From: Alteriqipengyuania halimionae
GTDB taxonomy: Bacteria > Pseudomonadota > Alphaproteobacteria > Sphingomonadales > Sphingomonadaceae
Assembly (NCBI RefSeq): GCF_009827575.1
Contig: NZ_WTYR01000001.1
Coordinates: 2,205,001 to 2,269,000, forward strand
Reading direction: 5' to 3'
DNA: 64,000 nucleotides
Numbering within the stretch: position 1 is the stretch's first letter; each line of letters opens with the position of its first letter. Shown in pieces: positions 9,281 through 20,183 of this stretch. The translations under genes and the position numbers were made by a program. Below the pieces are notes generated by a model. It was given only the letters and a program-made list of their open reading frames with translations. It ran no database searches and was not told where the DNA came from.

Positions 9281-11158
9281 ATGGGCGAGACCCTGTTCGA
9301 TTTCGTAGCCCGCAAGACCGACGATGACGGCGAGACGCAGCGACGTCCGGCCGTGTCGATGACGAACTCGGCCCCCGAGGTACTGGCGGCGCCTGCGATC
9401 GTGCGCGATGCCGGCGCGGGTGCGGCGGTGCCACCGCCGCCGGCCAACCCCTCGACCGCGCTCGTGGTCACCGATTACACCCCGCCAGACCTCGGACCGA
9501 TCGAGCGTCTGGTGCGCTTCGCCTATAAGTTCGGCGTCTCGGGCAGCGTGCTGGCGCGCCCGCTGCGCAAGGCCAGCGCCCCGCGCATTCTCGCCACGGT
9601 GACCGAGCCCCTGCGCGGCGATGCCGCCGCCGGGATGGCGCTGCGGGCCGGGCATTTCCTCATTCTCGGCCTCAAACTGCCCGTCGCGCAAACCGATTTT
9701 CACGGCACCGAAACGCTGACCGCGCCGGTCGCGCGCTACGTCCACGGGTTCCAGTGGCTGGCCGATCTCGCCGCCTGCAGCGCCGCGTCGCAGGGTGCGG
9801 CGACCGCCGAACGCGTGCTCGACATGTGGCTGGCCGCCAATACCGCACCCCCGCCCAAGCCGGGCAAGGGCATGGCGTGGAGTATCGAGGCGACCGCGCA
9901 TCGCGTGCTCAACTGGATCGTGCATGCTCCGCTGGTGCTGTCCACCGCGCAAGACGCCAAGCGCGCGAAGATCCTCGCCGCCCTCGGCGAGCAGGCGCGC
10001 TGGCTCGATCGCCATATCGGCAATGCCGAAACCCGGCTCGCCGCGTTGGTCGGATGGAGCGCGATCACCGCCGCCGGCCTGCTGCTGCCCGATGGCAAGC
10101 CGCGCCGCCTCTATGGCGAGGCGGGCCTGGTGCGCGCGCTGGGCGAAGCGGTCGGCGAAGAAGGCGGCATGCTGTCGCGCAGCCCGACCGACCAGGTCGA
10201 AGCGATTGCCACCATCGTCCGCCTCAACGCATGCTACGCGGCGGTCGAACGCGATCCGCCCGAAGGGCTGGCGCAAGGGCTCGCATCCCTTGTCCCGCCG
10301 CTGCTCTGCGTGGTGCACAATCACGACGGGCTGGGCAGCTGGCAGGGCGCGTGGCCGATGCGCGAGAACGATCTCGCGCGGCTAATCCGCGCCAGCGGCG
10401 TGCGCGTGCGCCCGCTGCGCGATGCGCGCGTGTGGGGCTATCAGCGGATGCGCGCGAGCGAGAGTGTGGTCCAGCTCGATGCCGCCCCGCCGCCGGCCAA
10501 GGGCGAGGCCCGCTTCCCCTGCGCTTCCACGCTCGCGTTCGAGCTGAGTTATCGCGGCCAGCGCATCGTCACCAATTGCGGCGGTGCCGAAGCCGCCGGA
10601 GCGCTCGTCCCGGCCCGGCTCGAACAAGGGCTGCGCGGCACGGCGGCGCATTCGACGCTGGTGCTCGACAATGCCAATTCGACCGCGATCCACGTGCGCG
10701 GCGGGATCGGCAAAGGCGTTTCCGAAGTCACGCTCGACCGGCGCACCGTGCGCGGCGGCGCGACGCGGATCGAAGCCGGCCACGACGGTTATGCCGCGCG
10801 CTACGGCCTGCTCCATCGCCGCGTGCTGGTGCTGCGCGACGACGGTTCCGAGCTCGTCGGCGAAGATGCGCTGGTGCCGACCAAGGGCAAGGGCAAGCGC
10901 GGCCAGATCGGCTATGCAGTCCGTTTCCATCTCGATCACCGGATCGAGGCAATGGCGAGCTCGGACGGGCACGGGGTATTGCTCCAGCTGCCCGACGGAT
11001 CGCACTGGCAGTTCCGCTGCCATGAGGACGTGATCCTCGAAGAAGGTTTCCGGGTCGATGCCGATGCGCGACCGCGCCCGGCACGGCAAATCGTGGTTCA
11101 GGGCCTGGCATCGCGCGGCGGCGCAAGCTTCGCCTGGACCTTCAAACGCATGAGTTGA
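9281..11158 (+). CDS. Heparinase II/III family protein
   Basis: 625 aa. The N-terminal two thirds are helical, and the C-terminal region (about residues 410-600) is the heparinase II/III beta domain, with [29 protein letters not shown] and [13 protein letters not shown]. Enzymes of this fold cleave uronic-acid polysaccharides by elimination. The actual polymer is unknown and no signal peptide is visible, so the location is uncertain. The start at 9281 follows rpe by six bases with GAGGGA upstream. The rpe-heparinase-purH order appears to be a housekeeping neighbourhood in related bacteria (recollection, not checked). Confidence 0.85.
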   Translation: MGETLFDFVARKTDDDGETQRRPAVSMTNSAPEVLAAPAIVRDAGAGAAVPPPPANPSTALVVTDYTPPDLGPIERLVRFAYKFGVSGSVLARPLRKASAPRILATVTEPLRGDAAAGMALRAGHFLILGLKLPVAQTDFHGTETLTAPVARYVHGFQWLADLAACSAASQGAATAERVLDMWLAANTAPPPKPGKGMAWSIEATAHRVLNWIVHAPLVLSTAQDAKRAKILAALGEQARWLDRHIGNAETRLAALVGWSAITAAGLLLPDGKPRRLYGEAGLVRALGEAVGEEGGMLSRSPTDQVEAIATIVRLNACYAAVERDPPEGLAQGLASLVPPLLCVVHNHDGLGSWQGAWPMRENDLARLIRASGVRVRPLRDARVWGYQRMRASESVVQLDAAPPPAKGEARFPCASTLAFELSYRGQRIVTNCGGAEAAGALVPARLEQGLRGTAAHSTLVLDNANSTAIHVRGGIGKGVSEVTLDRRTVRGGATRIEAGHDGYAARYGLLHRRVLVLRDDGSELVGEDALVPTKGKGKRGQIGYAVRFHLDHRIEAMASSDGHGVLLQLPDGSHWQFRCHEDVILEEGFRVDADARPRPARQIVVQGLASRGGASFAWTFKRMS

Positions 11159-11175
11159 ATTCAGGGGTTTTACGC

Positions 11176-12762
<1,587 letters not shown>

Positions 12763-12910
12763 ACCGGCGCGGTTCGACCACCACCTGATCTTCGTTTCGT
12801 CGAGCAGGCAAAGCCGTTCATCGCAACGGCCCGAAACCTGTCGATGATATTCACCGAAGCTAAAGACGTGTGCCCTATCTCGGGTTCACACGTTGAAAGA
12901 CCAATGACCC

Positions 12911-13033
12911 ATGCGACTCTTCACCTCCGACCTTTTCAAGGCCTTCGCCGCCGGCTTCGCCGTCACCGCAATCGCGATGAGCAATCAGCTGGTGCCCGGC
13001 CTGTGGCAGGATCTGGTCGCCGTCATCGCCTAG
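12911..13033 (+). CDS. 40-aa predicted single-span membrane protein
   Basis: 40 aa, starts [18 protein letters not shown]: a short charged N-terminus followed by a hydrophobic helix (about residues 8-24) and an amphipathic tail ending DLVAVIA. The pattern resembles small membrane proteins I associate with this bacterial group, but this was not checked. The last 31 bases overlap, in another frame, the predicted GTG start and signal peptide of the msrA lipoprotein. No clear ribosome site is seen (GAAAGACC only). Function unknown. Confidence 0.6.
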   Translation: MRLFTSDLFKAFAAGFAVTAIAMSNQLVPGLWQDLVAVIA

Positions 13034-13689
13034 GCTTGCTGGCGCTGGCCGGGATCGGTCTTGCGCTATCGGCCTGCCAGGCCCCGCCCGAAAACCCGCT
13101 CGCCCCGACCGCCCAGCGCACCGCGCAGGAGGGTGAAGGCTTGCAGACCGCGCTGCTCGCGGGCGGCTGTTTCTGGGGCATCGAAGGCATTTACAGCCAC
13201 ACCAAGGGCGTCAGCGGCGCGGTGACCGGGTATCATGGCGGCAGCGCGGAAACCGCGACTTACGAACAGAGCAATACGGGTACGTCCGGCCATGCCGAGA
13301 CCGTGCGGATCACCTATGATCCCAAGCTCATCCGCTACGACGAATTGCTGCGGATCTTCTTCACCGTCGGCATCGACCCGACCCAGGCCAATGGTCAGGG
13401 TCCCGATATCGGCGACCAGTATCGCGCCGCGATCATCCCGCTGACCGACGAGCAACGCGAAGTGGCAACCAGTTTCGTGCAGCAAATGAATGCCAGCGGC
13501 AAATGGGCGAAGCCGATCGCGGTCAAGATCGAGGATCACAAGCAGTTCTATCCCGCCGAAGCCTATCACCAGAACTGGATCCCGAAGAACCGGCTGGTCG
13601 CTGACATCAAGGGCAAGGAAGTCGAGATGATCGACAAATTGCGCGCGGAATTCCCGGACTATTACCGCAAGGACTTCCTGCGCGACTGA
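13003..13689 (+). CDS. msrA: Lipoprotein peptide-methionine (S)-S-oxide reductase
   Basis: 228 aa from GTG 13003. MsrA reduces methionine-S-sulfoxide in oxidised proteins. The catalytic motif GGCFWG sits at residues 54-59 (Cys56); GYHGG, GHAETVRI and the Glu/Tyr substrate residues are present. From this GTG the N-terminus is an ideal lipoprotein signal: MAGSGRRHR, a hydrophobic core, then LSAC with lipid-attached Cys25. A start at 12844 or 12904 would add Arg-rich sequence; TTG 13036 would lack the positive n-region. The product is therefore probably a periplasmic membrane-anchored repair enzyme. Zur and dxs follow on the same strand. Confidence 0.9.
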   Translation: MAGSGRRHRLGLLALAGIGLALSACQAPPENPLAPTAQRTAQEGEGLQTALLAGGCFWGIEGIYSHTKGVSGAVTGYHGGSAETATYEQSNTGTSGHAETVRITYDPKLIRYDELLRIFFTVGIDPTQANGQGPDIGDQYRAAIIPLTDEQREVATSFVQQMNASGKWAKPIAVKIEDHKQFYPAEAYHQNWIPKNRLVADIKGKEVEMIDKLRAEFPDYYRKDFLRD

Positions 13690-13730
13690 CGCGCTTGTTT
13701 CGCCGTCGGCGAACGCCTACTTTCCTTTCC

Positions 13731-14195
13731 ATGGGCTCACACCATCATCATCACGAACTGTCCGGCGACGCGCTGGTCGATGGCGCGCGCACGTCGCTGA
13801 AGGATGCGGGTGAGCAATGGACCGAGATGCGCGCCAGCGTGTTCGAAGCGCTGGTCGCCCGTCGCACCCCCTCGTCTGCCTACGACATTGCCGAGGATGT
13901 CTCGGTTGCGCGCGGAAAAAGGGTTGCCGCCAACAGTGTCTACCGCATCCTCGACCTGTTCGTACGCACCAATCTCGCCGCGCGGGTGGAGAGCGCGAAC
14001 GCCTATCTCGCCAACCCGCATCCGGGCTGCCGCCACGATTGCATTTTCCTGATCTGCGACGATTGCGGAAAGGCCGATCACTTCGACGACGATTCGTTGA
14101 CCGGCGCGCTTTCCAACGCGGCCAAGGATCACGGCTTTGCCGCCGACCGCCCGGTGATCGAATTGCGCGGCACCTGCGCCGATTGCGCATCCTGA
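13731..14195 (+). CDS. Fur-family transcriptional regulator, Zur-like
   Basis: 154 aa. A winged-helix N-terminal domain (about residues 20-85, with RMxASVFEAL-like start and [10 protein letters not shown] recognition helix) is followed by a dimerisation domain with structural-zinc pairs CDDC and CADC and regulatory His/Cys residues (HPGCRHDC). The layout favours zinc uptake regulator Zur over Fur; the target genes are not in the window. The native N-terminus is [12 protein letters not shown], a five-His run like a purification tag, which could add a zinc site. The ATG is preferred over a TTG 36 bases upstream. Confidence 0.82.
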   Translation: MGSHHHHHELSGDALVDGARTSLKDAGEQWTEMRASVFEALVARRTPSSAYDIAEDVSVARGKRVAANSVYRILDLFVRTNLAARVESANAYLANPHPGCRHDCIFLICDDCGKADHFDDDSLTGALSNAAKDHGFAADRPVIELRGTCADCAS

Positions 14196-14213
14196 CAATC
14201 GACAAGCGCGCGA

Positions 14214-14234
14214 GGGGAATGTAAGCCCTTCCCC
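14214..14234 (+). promoter_or_regulatory. Inverted repeat holding the dxs ribosome site
   Basis: GGGGAA (14214-14219) and TTCCCC (14229-14234) can pair with a 9-base loop immediately before the dxs ATG at 14236. The only purine-rich ribosome-site-like sequence upstream of dxs, AGGGGAA, is inside the left arm. In RNA this hairpin could limit or position translation initiation. The sequence is seen directly; the function is inferred. Confidence 0.35.
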
Positions 14235-14235
14235 C

Positions 14236-16158
14236 ATGGTCAATAATCCCGATACGCCGTTGCTCGACACGGTCGACACGCCCGACGATCTCCGCAAGCT
14301 CAAGCCAGAACAGCTGCGCCAGCTTTCCGACGAGCTGCGCGCCGAAATGATCGATGCGGTCAGCACATCGGGCGGGCATCTCGGCTCCGGCCTCGGCGTG
14401 GTCGAGCTGACGGTGGCGATCCACTACATCTTCAACACGCCCGACGACAAACTGATCTGGGACGTCGGCCACCAGTGCTATCCGCACAAGATCCTGACCG
14501 GGCGGCGCGAACGCATCCGCACGCTGCGCCAGGGCGGCGGGCTCAGCGGGTTCACCAAGCGCTCGGAAAGCGAATACGACCCGTTCGGCGCGGCGCACTC
14601 GTCCACCTCGATCAGTGCGGGCCTCGGCTTTGCGGTCGCCAACAAGCTCAACGACCATCCCGGCAAGGCGATCGCGGTGATCGGCGACGGCGCGATGAGC
14701 GCGGGCATGGCCTATGAGGCGATGAACAATGCCGAACAGGCGGGTGATCGCCTGGTGGTGATCCTCAACGACAACGACATGTCGATCGCCCCGCCGGTGG
14801 GGGGCTTGTCCGCCTATCTCGCGCGGATGGTTTCGAGCAGCGAATATATGGGGCTGCGCAAGCTTGCCTCGAAAGCCGCGAAGAAGCTCTCGCGCCGGGT
14901 CTGGTCGGGCCTCGAAAAGGCCGAGGAATACGCCCGCGGCATGGCCACCGGCGGCACGCTGTTCGAAGAGCTCGGCTTCTACTACGTTGGCCCGATCGAC
15001 GGCCACAATCTCGACCACCTGATCCCGGTGCTCGAGAACGTGCGCGACAGCAAAAAGGGCCCGATCCTGGTCCATGTCGTGACGACCAAGGGCAAGGGTT
15101 ACGAACCCGCCGAAAACAGCGCCGACAAATATCACGGCGTGCCCAAATTCGATGTCGTGACCGGCGAAAAGGCCAAGTCCAAGGCCGGTCCGCCCGCATA
15201 CCAGAACGTGTTCGGCGATACGCTCGCCAAGCTGGCCGAAACTGACAAGCGCATCTGCGCGATCACTGCCGCCATGCCCAGCGGCACCGGCGTCGATCGC
15301 TTTGCGCAGGCGCATCCCGAGCGTGCCTTCGATGTCGGCATTGCCGAACAGCACGGCGTGACCTTCGCAGCGGGTCTCGCGGCACAGGGCATGCGTCCCT
15401 TCGCGGCGATCTATTCGACCTTCCTCCAGCGGGCTTACGACCAGGTGGTCCACGACGTCGCGATCCAGAACCTGCCGGTCCGTTTCGCGATCGACCGTGC
15501 CGGGCTGGTCGGTGCCGACGGCGCGACCCATGCGGGCAGTTTCGACATCACCTATCTCGCCACGCTGCCGAACTTCGTGGTGATGGCGGCGGGCGACGAG
15601 GCCGAGCTGGTCCACATGACCTATACGGCGGCCGAATATGACGACGGCCCGATCGCGCTGCGCTATCCGCGCGGCAACGGCGTGGGCGTCGAACTGCCCG
15701 AAACGCCGCAAAAGCTCGAAATCGGCAAGGGCCGTGTGGTCAAGGAAGGCAACAAGGTCGCCATCCTGTCCCTGGGCGCACGCCTGGAGGAAGCCCGCAA
15801 GGCCGCCGACCAGCTCGAAGCCAAGGGGCTTTCGACTACCGTTGCCGATCTGCGCTTCGCCAAGCCGCTCGACACCGATCTGATCGACCGGCTGATGAAG
15901 ACCCACGAAGTCGTCGTCACGGTCGAGGAAGGCAGCATCGGCGGCCTCGGCGCACACGTGCTGACCCACGCCAGCGACAACGGGTTATTGGACGGCGGCC
16001 TCAAGATCCGCACCATGCGCCTGCCCGATGTGTTCCAGGATCAGGATGCGCCCGAAAAGCAGTACGACGAGGCGGGACTGAACGCCCCGCAGATCGTCGA
16101 AACGGTGCTCAAAGCACTGCGCCACAACAGTGCGGGCGTGGAAGAGGCGCGGGCTTAA
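14236..16158 (+). CDS. dxs: 1-deoxy-D-xylulose-5-phosphate synthase
   Basis: 640 aa, normal length. It joins pyruvate and glyceraldehyde 3-phosphate with thiamine diphosphate to start the MEP isoprenoid pathway (carotenoids, quinones). Visible signatures: [14 protein letters not shown], the thiamine-binding [28 protein letters not shown], and the transketolase-type [18 protein letters not shown]. The ATG at 14236 gives [19 protein letters not shown], the expected family start. Its ribosome site is 16 bases away and lies in a hairpin. Confidence 0.96.
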   Translation: MVNNPDTPLLDTVDTPDDLRKLKPEQLRQLSDELRAEMIDAVSTSGGHLGSGLGVVELTVAIHYIFNTPDDKLIWDVGHQCYPHKILTGRRERIRTLRQGGGLSGFTKRSESEYDPFGAAHSSTSISAGLGFAVANKLNDHPGKAIAVIGDGAMSAGMAYEAMNNAEQAGDRLVVILNDNDMSIAPPVGGLSAYLARMVSSSEYMGLRKLASKAAKKLSRRVWSGLEKAEEYARGMATGGTLFEELGFYYVGPIDGHNLDHLIPVLENVRDSKKGPILVHVVTTKGKGYEPAENSADKYHGVPKFDVVTGEKAKSKAGPPAYQNVFGDTLAKLAETDKRICAITAAMPSGTGVDRFAQAHPERAFDVGIAEQHGVTFAAGLAAQGMRPFAAIYSTFLQRAYDQVVHDVAIQNLPVRFAIDRAGLVGADGATHAGSFDITYLATLPNFVVMAAGDEAELVHMTYTAAEYDDGPIALRYPRGNGVGVELPETPQKLEIGKGRVVKEGNKVAILSLGARLEEARKAADQLEAKGLSTTVADLRFAKPLDTDLIDRLMKTHEVVVTVEEGSIGGLGAHVLTHASDNGLLDGGLKIRTMRLPDVFQDQDAPEKQYDEAGLNAPQIVETVLKALRHNSAGVEEARA

Positions 16159-16183
16159 CGGTCGAGCACCGCAGAGGGTCGGA

Positions 16184-16867
16184 TCAAACCCACCGCCAAA
16201 CGCCGGCCGCCCATCCGCCCATCGCCTGATGCGCGTGCGTAATGCCGAGCCACAGCGCAAGTCCGATCGCCCACCACAGCCAGCCTGTGGTGAGCAGCTT
16301 GCCCCAGCGCAGCCAGTAGCTGGTCTTGGCTTCCCACGCCGCCCATGCATCGCCGAGCAGGGCCTCCTTCTTGCGATCCTGCAGATGCGCCCCGACCAGC
16401 GCCAAGATGCCGATCGCGGTCGCCACCACCAGCGTGCGCGCGGTGGGAGCGGCGATGATATGCGCGACCGCCCATAGTGCGAAAGCCCACATCATCGGGT
16501 GGCGGGTGACGGCGAAAACGCCCTTGGGCTGTTTCGTCGCGGCGAGCTTTTCAGCGCCCGGCTGCGGAAAGGCGGGATTGCCGGCGAAGCTCCCTGCCAA
16601 CAAGACCATCGCGACCAGTGTCAGCACGCTCGCCACCATCCAGCTGAAATCGCCGAAGCCGGGCCACAGCGGTGTCGTCACCGGCGCATTGCCGAACGCC
16701 GAAACCATCCAGAACAATGTCGCAAAGCTGGCGGCGCTGTAGACCAGCATGAACCCGAACGGCTTGAGCACCCGCACCATCGGCGCGCGCAGTGGGTGGG
16801 ACATGGCGAAATGCGAGCCGACGAAGGCCACGCTTGCAGCGACGAGTTCGGCCAGCGGATCCACCAT
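16184..16867 (-). CDS. NnrU-family integral membrane protein
   Basis: 227 aa with about six membrane helices. It carries the NnrU/isoprenylcysteine-methyltransferase-like core, including VTRHPMMWAFALWAVAHI. NnrU proteins were first linked to nitrite/nitric oxide reduction, but here there are no denitrification genes, so the role is open. The ATG at 16867 has AGGGGAA upstream. It is the last gene of the leftward block that starts at 20116 and follows the FKBP gene by 11 bases. Confidence 0.82.
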   Translation of the reverse strand: MVDPLAELVAASVAFVGSHFAMSHPLRAPMVRVLKPFGFMLVYSAASFATLFWMVSAFGNAPVTTPLWPGFGDFSWMVASVLTLVAMVLLAGSFAGNPAFPQPGAEKLAATKQPKGVFAVTRHPMMWAFALWAVAHIIAAPTARTLVVATAIGILALVGAHLQDRKKEALLGDAWAAWEAKTSYWLRWGKLLTTGWLWWAIGLALWLGITHAHQAMGGWAAGVWRWV

Positions 16868-16878
16868 GTCTTTTCCCC

Positions 16879-17361
16879 TCAATCCTGGACGTCGATCAAT
16901 TCCACCTTGAAGATCAGCGTCGCATTGCCCGGGATCGGGCCCTTGCCGACCGGACCGTATGCGAGATCGGCGGGCGCGTAGAGTTCGATCGTGTCGCCCA
17001 CGCCCATGTCCGGAATCGCGATCTGCCAGGCCGGGATCAGACGTCCGAGCGGAAAGGTCGCCGGTTCGCCGCGCTCGTATGAGCTATCGAACTCGGTCCC
17101 GTCGATCAGCTTGCCGGCATAGTGCACGGTGACCGTGTCCTCGACCGTCGGTTTCCTACCCGAACCGTCGCCGTCGATCAGGCGATAGCGCAACCCGCCC
17201 TCGAGGACCCGCCAGCCATCGGCGGCATCGAGTTCGGCCAGCGCGAGCTGCTGGCGATTGTGCCAGGCAAGATCGTATTCCGGCGCTTCACCGGTGGACG
17301 AAGACTGCGCCCAGAGCGCGACGGGGGCGGCGAGCGCCACGAGAGCCAATAGCGCCCTCAC
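16879..17361 (-). CDS. Periplasmic FKBP-type peptidyl-prolyl isomerase
   Basis: 160 aa. A signal peptide (about residues 1-19, ending LWAQ) is followed by an FKBP domain from about residue 65: DTVTVHYAGKLIDGTEFDSS, FPLGRLIPAWQIAIPDMGVG and the ending FKVELIDV. It should catalyse proline isomerisation during folding in the periplasm. Some active-site aromatic residues are conserved (Tyr, Phe, Ile). The ATG overlaps the upstream amidohydrolase stop by four bases, so translation is coupled. Confidence 0.9.
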   Translation of the reverse strand: MRALLALVALAAPVALWAQSSSTGEAPEYDLAWHNRQQLALAELDAADGWRVLEGGLRYRLIDGDGSGRKPTVEDTVTVHYAGKLIDGTEFDSSYERGEPATFPLGRLIPAWQIAIPDMGVGDTIELYAPADLAYGPVGKGPIPGNATLIFKVELIDVQD

Positions 17362-18728
17362 CAGTCATACGCCTTGGGCAGGTCGCTGGTGTCGAGATCG
17401 CGATAGCGCTCGGCCAATCGGGTCTGGTGATTGTCCATCGGCTGCTGGATCCCGTCGATATAAACCCGCACCGGGGCCGACGATACTTCGAGCGGATCGC
17501 CATCCCAGATCACGATATCGCCCGCCTGCCCGACCGAGAGGGTCCCGGCATCGGCACCCAGCCCGCTGATCTGCGCAGGCACCGAACTGATCGCGGCAAA
17601 GGCCTGCCCCCACGTCAGCCCGGCGGCACCGGGCAGCTTCGACAGGGCGACGAGATTGCCCGCGAACTGGGGCAGGTAACGCGGCTGTTCCATCGCGCTG
17701 GCATTGATCGCGACCTTCACGCCTGCGCGCACCATGCGGCCGACATTGCTCTGGGTGGAGCCCAGTTCTTCGAACGAGCCGGGCAAATCGTCGAGCCCGT
17801 CGGCAATCACCGGCACGCCCGCCGCCGCGATTTCGTCCGCCACCAGCCAGCCTTCGCTTGCGCCAACCAGCACGAGGTCGAGCGCAGGAAATTCGTCGCG
17901 CAGCGCCAGGACCGATCGGATATCGGCCGCGCGTTCGACCACCACGTAGAGCTTCTGGCTCCCGTTCACGACCGGGACGAGCGCCGCCGCATCGAAACGC
18001 GAGAGCAGCACGTCGTCGCGCTGGGCTTCGTTGTCTACAAGGCGCGGATCGAGCGGCATGTCGTCGCCCGTCCGGGTTTCGGGTGCGCGAGAGGCCGTTC
18101 CGGATATGGATGCATCCTCACCATACTGACGCGCTTCGCGCAGCGCATTGCGGAACAATGCGTGAGCCGACACGCGGCTGCCACCGGCACGGCGTGCGCC
18201 GCCTTCGCCCAGCGCGACGACCTGGAACGCGCGCGGACGCACGACCGGATCGGGATCGTCGCCCAGATCGATGATCGCGCCCTGTCCGCCGAAGATCGAG
18301 CTGGCGGGCATGGCGGCGACTGCGGCATGCGTGATCCCGCCCGCGCGGCTGACCTTAACATGCTGCGACTGCGGGTTGATCGCGGGCGCCACGTCGAGCG
18401 CGGCGCTGAACGGCGAGCCGCTGGCGCCGGTATCGTTGCTTTCGCTGACCGCGCCGACATCCCACAGGCCCAGCTCGGTGACGGTAGCGAACAGGCCTGG
18501 CGTGACCCAGGCCCCCGCGCCATCGGCAACAGGCACGCCGGCAGGCACCGGCACTCCGGAGCCGACGGCGGTCACGCGCCCGTTCTGGACGACGATCGTC
18601 GCATTCTCGATCGGCTCCGAGCCGTCCCCCGTCGCAACGGTGGCGTTTGTAATCGCGAAATCCTGCGCTGCGGCAGGCAGGGCGAAGGCGAGCGCGGCCA
18701 CCGCGCCGAGCAAAGTCTGGCGGATCAT
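17358..18728 (-). CDS. Amidohydrolase-like protein lacking the HxH motif
   Basis: 456 aa with a signal peptide (to about residue 21, AAAQ). It has the composite-domain start of the amidohydrolase superfamily (ITNATVATGDG) and the matching C-terminal strand (LSVGQAGDIVIWDGDPLEV). Where family members have GLIDxHxH, this one reads GLFATVTELGLWDVG, and I see no clear replacement metal ligands. It is probably a non-catalytic partner of the gene directly upstream, with which it shares a four-base overlap. That pairing is an inference from sequence and coupling. Confidence 0.82.
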   Translation of the reverse strand: MIRQTLLGAVAALAFALPAAAQDFAITNATVATGDGSEPIENATIVVQNGRVTAVGSGVPVPAGVPVADGAGAWVTPGLFATVTELGLWDVGAVSESNDTGASGSPFSAALDVAPAINPQSQHVKVSRAGGITHAAVAAMPASSIFGGQGAIIDLGDDPDPVVRPRAFQVVALGEGGARRAGGSRVSAHALFRNALREARQYGEDASISGTASRAPETRTGDDMPLDPRLVDNEAQRDDVLLSRFDAAALVPVVNGSQKLYVVVERAADIRSVLALRDEFPALDLVLVGASEGWLVADEIAAAGVPVIADGLDDLPGSFEELGSTQSNVGRMVRAGVKVAINASAMEQPRYLPQFAGNLVALSKLPGAAGLTWGQAFAAISSVPAQISGLGADAGTLSVGQAGDIVIWDGDPLEVSSAPVRVYIDGIQQPMDNHQTRLAERYRDLDTSDLPKAYDW

Positions 18729-20116
18729 TTCACGTCTCCTTCACCGGGCTGGCCGAGTTCGAAATCGCTGACCGGACGGCGCTTGGAATCCATCGCATCG
18801 AACAGCAGCGCCCCATCGACCCAGACCTTTTCGGGCCGCGAATAGACGCTCAGCGGATCGCCGTTCCACAGCACCACATCGGCCATCTTTCCCGCTTCGA
18901 GGCTGCCGGTGAGGTCAGCGATCCCCATCGCCTTGGCAGCATTGAGGGTGATCCATGAAATCACGTTGTGGTCGGCGATATCGATCCCGATGCGGCGTCC
19001 GGCGGCCTGGGCCTTGGCCGCTTCCTGATTGAGGCGCTGGATCCCGTTGGCATCGTCCGAATGGATGATCACGCAAGCGCCCTGATTGTGGATCAGCGCG
19101 GCGTTCTGGGGAATGCCGTCATAGGCTTCCATCTTGAAGCCGTACCAATCGGCCCAGACCGCGCTGCAAACTTCGTTTTCGCGCAGGAGGTCGCCGATCT
19201 TGTAGCTTTCGACCGCGTGATGGAACGCGGTGACTTTGTAGCCCATCTCCTTCGCCATATCCATCACCAGCGCCATCTCGTCGGCGCGGTAGCAATGGTT
19301 GTGGACGAGGATCTCTCCATCGAGCACGCCCTTCAGCGTTTCCTTGGCGAGGTCGCGACGCTTGCCGTCATACTCCTTGGCATCGAGCCAGGTCTGGCGG
19401 TTGACCGCGAAATTGCCCATCCGGGTCGAAGGCATGCGGCCGCGGCTGCCATAGACGCGCTTGGGGTTTTCGCCGCAGGCCATCTTGAGGCCATAGGGCG
19501 CTCCGGGGAATTTCATTCCCTGCACGGTGCGGCTCGGCACGTTCTTGAGCGTGACCGAGCGACCGCCCATCAGGTTCGCCGAGCCGGGCAGGATCTGCAG
19601 TGCGGTGACCCCGCCATTGGCGAGCGCGCGGGTGAAGCCGGGATCCTGCGGCCAGACCGAATGCTCGGCCCAGACTTCGGGCGTTGTCGGGCTGGTCGCC
19701 TCGTTGCCATCCGAATGCGCCTGCACGCTGGGGGTCGGGTAATCGCCCAGGTGCGAGTGAATATCGATGATCCCGGGGGTGACGAATTTCCCCGTCCCGT
19801 CGATGCGGGTATAGCCGGCAGGCACCGTGAGCGAGGCATCGCCGATGCCGACCACCTTGCCATCGGCGAACAGCACGATGCCATCGCGGATCTCACCGCC
19901 CGCCCCGTCATAGACCGTCGCTCCGACCAGTGCGGTCGGCACGCCCGGATAGGGCTTGTAGGTCGAGGCATAGGGGGCCGGGTCCGCGCCCGAACGGCCG
20001 CGCGTGGCCTTGGTGTCGGATGCGCTGGCGGCATCGGAGGAACCGGTGGTGGCACAGCCTGCCAGTGCGAGGCTCGCGAGCCCCACGCCCACGGCCAATC
20101 GATGGAAACGTTTCAT
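18725..20116 (-). CDS. Lipoprotein metal-dependent amidohydrolase
   Basis: 463 aa. Lipoprotein signal: MKRFHRLAVGVGLASLALAG then Cys21 (LAGC). Amidohydrolase superfamily metal ligands are present: GIIDIHSHLGD (HxH), HNHCYRADE, FHHAVESYKI and IIHSDDANG (Asp). It probably hydrolyses a peptide-like or cyclic amide substrate in the periplasm; the exact substrate is unknown. It begins the coupled series amidohydrolase, inactive-looking paralogue, FKBP, NnrU. The peptide transporter gene lies upstream behind a hairpin terminator. Confidence 0.88.
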   Translation of the reverse strand: MKRFHRLAVGVGLASLALAGCATTGSSDAASASDTKATRGRSGADPAPYASTYKPYPGVPTALVGATVYDGAGGEIRDGIVLFADGKVVGIGDASLTVPAGYTRIDGTGKFVTPGIIDIHSHLGDYPTPSVQAHSDGNEATSPTTPEVWAEHSVWPQDPGFTRALANGGVTALQILPGSANLMGGRSVTLKNVPSRTVQGMKFPGAPYGLKMACGENPKRVYGSRGRMPSTRMGNFAVNRQTWLDAKEYDGKRRDLAKETLKGVLDGEILVHNHCYRADEMALVMDMAKEMGYKVTAFHHAVESYKIGDLLRENEVCSAVWADWYGFKMEAYDGIPQNAALIHNQGACVIIHSDDANGIQRLNQEAAKAQAAGRRIGIDIADHNVISWITLNAAKAMGIADLTGSLEAGKMADVVLWNGDPLSVYSRPEKVWVDGALLFDAMDSKRRPVSDFELGQPGEGDVK

Positions 20117-20133
20117 TCTTGCCCCTCTTCGAA

Positions 20134-20179
20134 AACGAGAAAGGGCGCGGAAACCGAAGTTCCCGCGCCCTTTTTAAGT
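20134..20179 (-). terminator. Strong hairpin terminator after the peptide transporter
   Basis: An 11-base perfect stem, AAAGGGCGCGG (20140-20150) with CCGCGCCCTTT (20163-20173) and a 12-base loop, lies between the POT transporter stop and the amidohydrolase start. Read leftward it is followed by T-rich sequence (TTTCTCGTTTT). Read rightward it has a run of five T. It probably ends the transporter transcript and separates it from the downstream amidohydrolase operon. Confidence 0.75.
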
Positions 20180-20183
20180 CGCA

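Noticed and set aside
8495-10324. A 609-codon open frame opposite rpe and the heparinase gene
   Set aside because: Composition is of shadow type and it overlaps two well-supported genes.
13717-15969. A 750-codon open frame opposite the Zur-like gene and dxs
   Set aside because: Same shadow effect; both sense genes are strongly supported by motifs.
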